Shown here: positions 61,360 through 64,000 of the stretch, in pieces
How the letters are laid out: the number at the start of each line of letters is the position of its first letter
Position numbering within the stretch: the first letter of the stretch is position 1
Assembly (NCBI RefSeq): GCF_004634195.1
Contig: NZ_SKBP01000006.1
Coordinates: forward strand, 62,001 to 126,000
From: Flavobacterium salilacus subsp. salilacus
GTDB lineage: Bacteria; Bacteroidota; Bacteroidia; Flavobacteriales; Flavobacteriaceae
Direction: 5' to 3'
Length of the DNA stretch: 64,000 nt
Position numbers and translations under genes: made by a program
Notes under the pieces: model-generated
Told to the model about the DNA's origin: nothing
Database searches by the model: none
The model's input: only the letters and a program-made list of their open reading frames with translations

Positions 61360-61587
61360 ATGGATAGTACTGCCTTAAAAAATAATATAATAGCGCGCAT
61401 TAAAAATGCAAGCGACGATTTGTTGCTTGATATTGCAAGGCTTATTAAAGCTGACGATGATGCAAAAATTATTTTTAGCGAAGAGGAAGCAGCTACGATA
61501 CAGGCATCAATAAAGTCATACGAGGAAGGAAACTATCTTACTGATAAAGTTGCGGAACAAGATATTCAGAAATGGCTAAAAGATTAA
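61360..61587 (+). CDS. Antitoxin of a ParE/RelE-type module
   Basis: 75 residues, acidic and helical: LKNNIIARIKNASDDLLLDI and IFSEEEAATIQASIKSYEEG. The fold and size match the small antitoxins that precede ParE/RelE toxins in Bacteroidetes. It overlaps the toxin gene by 16 nt, the usual translational coupling. It should neutralise the toxin through its C-terminal part and may repress the pair. Confidence 0.85.
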   Translation: MDSTALKNNIIARIKNASDDLLLDIARLIKADDDAKIIFSEEEAATIQASIKSYEEGNYLTDKVAEQDIQKWLKD

Positions 61588-61886
61588 TTTGGACTCTTGA
61601 GGCTCAGCAAAACAGGATAGCAATTTTTGAATACTGGAATAACCGGAATAAATCTAAAAACTATAGTCGGAAATTAAACGGCATTTTCAGAATACAAATT
61701 GATTTGTTACTAAAACATCCCCAGATAGGGATTGCCACAAATATTCCCAATGTACGTTGCAGAACCGTAAAAGATTACAAAATTGTTTATTTAACGGAAT
61801 CCAACAAAATAGTACTTTTAGCGATATGGGACACAAGACAGAATCCTGAATTATTGACTGAAAAAATTAAGTCCGTCAACAAATAA
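61572..61886 (+). CDS. ParE/RelE-superfamily toxin
   Basis: 104 residues with the type II toxin fold: an N-terminal strand and helix (RLIWTLEAQQNRIAIFEYWN), PQIGIATNIPNVRCRTVKDY and a final IVLLAIWDTRQNPELL. The WDTRQNP end is typical of ParE-like toxins in this phylum. Whether it poisons gyrase (ParE) or cleaves ribosome-bound mRNA (RelE) cannot be read from sequence. The gene overlaps its antitoxin. Confidence 0.88.
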   Translation: MAKRLIWTLEAQQNRIAIFEYWNNRNKSKNYSRKLNGIFRIQIDLLLKHPQIGIATNIPNVRCRTVKDYKIVYLTESNKIVLLAIWDTRQNPELLTEKIKSVNK

Positions 61887-61903
61887 GTTCCTTTCTTTAA
61901 TTT

Positions 61904-63241
61904 TTATCCTACAAAAACAGGCTCGTTTACAAATTCCAGACGTACAATACCATCGTCATCTATTCTGGTAAGTTTTATTTCGTGCAGTGTGTTTACCAAT
62001 TCAGGATTCCAAGGCGTTTTTACCTTTACATAATTCTCAGTAAAACCGTGAATATAACCTTCCTTATTCTCTCCTTCAAACAATACCGTGCGCGTAGTGC
62101 CCAACTGGCTTTCATAAAAAGCCCTGCGTTTTTTAACCGAAAGTCCACGAAGCATTTTGCTGCGCTTGCTGCGCACATTCATAGGTACTACACCATCCAT
62201 TTCGGCAGCGGGAGTATTATCCCTTTCGCTATAAGTAAATACATGCAGGTAGGAGATATCCAAACTATTCAGGTAGTTGTACGTTTCTAAAAAATGCTCA
62301 TCGGTTTCACCGGGGAAGCCAACAATAACATCTACCCCGATGCAGGCGTGTGGCATTACTTCGCGTATTCTTGCCACGCGCTCGGTATATACTTCACGCA
62401 TATAACGGCGACGCATCAGTTTAAGAATATCATTACTACCGGATTGTAACGGGATATGAAAATGCGGCACAAACGTTCTGCTTTTAGCCACAAAATCAAT
62501 AGTTTCGTTTTTCAACAGGTTAGGCTCTATAGATGATATTCGTAAACGCTCTATCCCTTCTACCTCATCCAATGCCTTTACTAATTCATAAAAAGTATGT
62601 TCGTGCTTTTTATTGCCAAACTCCCCTTTACCATAGTCGCCTATGTTTACGCCTGTAAGCACAATTTCTTTTATATTTTGAGCCGAAATTTCAGCAGCAT
62701 TTTTAAGTACATTTTCCAGTGTATCGCTACGGGAAATACCCCTTGCCAAAGGAATAGTACAGTAGGTACATTTATAATCGCACCCATCCTGCACTTTCAA
62801 AAAAGCACGGGTACGGTCGCCAATAGAATAACTGCCTACATAAAAATCAGCTTCTGATATTTCGCAGGAATGTACCTCGCCCATATCATTTTTAGACAGG
62901 TCGTTTATATAATCGGTAAGTTTAAATTTTTCGGTAGCACCCAAAACAAGGTCAACACCGCCAACGGTAGCAAGCTCTTCGGGTTTAAGCTGTGCATAGC
63001 AGCCTACCGCAGCTACAAAAGCCTTATCATTCTTCTTCAACGCTTTTTTTACTATCTGCTTAAACTGCTTGTCGGCATTCTCGGTAACCGAACAGGTGTT
63101 TATAACATAAATATCCGCAGCATCTTCAAAATCAACACGGTCGAAACCTTCATCCTGAAAATTACGGGCAATAGTAGATGTTTCTGAAAAATTCAGTTTA
63201 CATCCTAGTGTATAAAAAGCGACTTTTTTCTTGTTTTCCAT
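61904..63241 (-). CDS. mtaB: tRNA t6A37 C2-methylthiotransferase MtaB
   Basis: 445 residues, radical-SAM methylthiotransferase that converts t6A to ms2t6A at tRNA position 37. The N-terminal UPF0004 domain has three Cys for one 4Fe-4S cluster (YTLGCKLNFSE, NTCSVTENAD, AAVGCYAQLKP). The radical-SAM CxxxCxxC is in QDGCDYKCTYCTIPLARG. A C-terminal TRAM domain (~380-440) ends the protein. A -7 element TAAATTTG (63304-63311, minus) lies about 65 nt ahead. Confidence 0.95.
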   Translation of the reverse strand: MENKKKVAFYTLGCKLNFSETSTIARNFQDEGFDRVDFEDAADIYVINTCSVTENADKQFKQIVKKALKKNDKAFVAAVGCYAQLKPEELATVGGVDLVLGATEKFKLTDYINDLSKNDMGEVHSCEISEADFYVGSYSIGDRTRAFLKVQDGCDYKCTYCTIPLARGISRSDTLENVLKNAAEISAQNIKEIVLTGVNIGDYGKGEFGNKKHEHTFYELVKALDEVEGIERLRISSIEPNLLKNETIDFVAKSRTFVPHFHIPLQSGSNDILKLMRRRYMREVYTERVARIREVMPHACIGVDVIVGFPGETDEHFLETYNYLNSLDISYLHVFTYSERDNTPAAEMDGVVPMNVRSKRSKMLRGLSVKKRRAFYESQLGTTRTVLFEGENKEGYIHGFTENYVKVKTPWNPELVNTLHEIKLTRIDDDGIVRLEFVNEPVFVG

Positions 63242-63329
63242 TCTCTAAGTTTACTGTAAAGCAGTAACTTTATTTATATTTACCTCTCTTAAAAAAGAGG
63301 TTGCAAATTTACACACAAAAATCGATTTG

Positions 63330-64000
63330 ATGAAATCAATAAGATACTATATATCAATTTGTTGCTTTATATTTCTGTTTACTTCCTGCTCAAAATCAGA
63401 AAAACAAAATCGCGACCACCTTGTTTTCCGATATAACGAAAATGCAGCCGTAAACTCGTTAGATCCTGCTTTTTCACGCATTCGTCCGTCTATATGGGTT
63501 TGTAATCAGCTATTTAACGGACTGGTTCAGCTTGATGATGAGCTGAATATACAACCTGATATTGCAAAAAACTGGAAAATATCACCTGATGGCAAAACCT
63601 ACACTTTCACCCTTCGTGATGATGTATATTTTCATAAAAATGCTGTTTTTGGAGCAGACAGCACCCGAACCGTAGTTGCTGCCGATTTTGAATATAGCCT
63701 CAACCGCTTGCTGGATGAAGATATTGCCGCTCCCGGCAGGTGGATACTGCAAAATGTGGAAAGTTTTAACGCAGTAAACGACAGTACTTTTCAAATACAG
63801 CTCAACAAAACATTTCCTGCTTTTTTAGGGTTGCTCACTATGAAATATGCTTCGGTAGTGCCCCATGAAGCCTTTGAAGCCAAAGGTTATGATTTCCGTG
63901 CTAACCCTATCGGTACAGGACCGTTTCAGTTTAAAATATGGGAAGAAAACATAAAACTGGTATTGCGAAAAAATCCGTTGTACTACGAAAAAGATGAGAA
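63330..64000 (+). CDS. Peptide/nickel ABC transporter substrate-binding lipoprotein (3' partial)
   Basis: The ATG at 63330 opens a lipoprotein signal (ISICCFIFLFTSC, Cys ~20). The family 5 solute-binding fold follows: HLVFRYNENAAVNSLDPAFS, PDIAKNWKISPDGKTYTF, LRDDVYFHKNAVF, VVAADFEYSLNRLLD and NPIGTGPFQFKIWEEN, which is the SBP_bac_5 pattern. At least 223 residues are inside the window and the frame is open at the edge. It is probably an oligopeptide- or dipeptide-binding protein. Confidence 0.9.
   Translation, partial: MKSIRYYISICCFIFLFTSCSKSEKQNRDHLVFRYNENAAVNSLDPAFSRIRPSIWVCNQLFNGLVQLDDELNIQPDIAKNWKISPDGKTYTFTLRDDVYFHKNAVFGADSTRTVVAADFEYSLNRLLDEDIAAPGRWILQNVESFNAVNDSTFQIQLNKTFPAFLGLLTMKYASVVPHEAFEAKGYDFRANPIGTGPFQFKIWEENIKLVLRKNPLYYEKDE

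Overview
The window reads as a chromosomal segment of a Flavobacteriaceae bacterium (Flavobacterium-like). Evidence: AT-rich DNA, promoters of the Bacteroidetes form TAnnTTTG, several cargo proteins of the type IX secretion system (T9SS, both type A and type B C-terminal signals), a type III glutamine synthetase, DUF4252 lipoproteins behind an ECF sigma/anti-sigma pair, a carotenoid operon and a vitamin B12 locus with a BtuG-like surface propeller. No rRNA, tRNA, CRISPR array, prophage or complete insertion sequence was seen. The first and last genes are cut by the window edges.

Layout. 1-5.2 kb: C-terminal part of a beta-helix T9SS adhesin, a palindromic repeat element, purM, and two tandem OmpA-like genes. 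5.2-12.6 kb: glnN, small and hypothetical genes, a DUF1543 frame running without a stop into an LpxR-type lipid A deacylase, a pRiA4b ORF-3-like gene, a four-helix-bundle (S23/IVP) gene bracketed by 35-bp direct repeats, and an NdpA-like nucleoid protein. 12.6-16.4 kb: a POTRA/beta-barrel outer-membrane protein and an ABC-2 exporter pair. 16.4-25.9 kb: three large tandem type B T9SS surface proteins sharing one Cys-bounded module in 2, 8 and 4 copies. 26-28 kb: typA.

28-31.8 kb: a CarH/LitR-type MerR regulator with an intact cobalamin-binding signature, followed by crtI, crtB and crtZ; lycopene cyclase is absent. 31.8-34.3 kb: an ECF sigma / anti-sigma / three DUF4252 operon. 34.5-35.9 kb: an S41 protease lipoprotein. 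36-42.2 kb: the B12 uptake locus, with a cobalamin riboswitch driving btuB and a BtuG-like gene on the minus strand, and a divergent binding protein, permease and ATPase on the plus strand. The same window therefore holds a predicted B12-dependent light sensor and the machinery to import B12.

42.2-46.1 kb: small membrane/hypothetical genes, a HAD phosphatase, rmuC and a thioesterase. 46.2-51.2 kb: two tandem diheme c-type cytochrome lipoproteins, an FG-GAP/ASPIC T9SS protein and a convergent cupredoxin with a T9SS tail, which look like a surface redox or metal module. 51.4-58.8 kb: an inward-rectifier-type K+ channel, carB without the allosteric domain, rpmH with a near-ideal promoter, a TPR-like protein, a Crp/Fnr regulator, a membrane protein and a lytic transglycosylase. 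58.9-64 kb: an alpha/beta hydrolase, pirin, a small GNAT protein, a methyltransferase, a ParE-type toxin-antitoxin pair, mtaB and the start of a peptide-binding lipoprotein.
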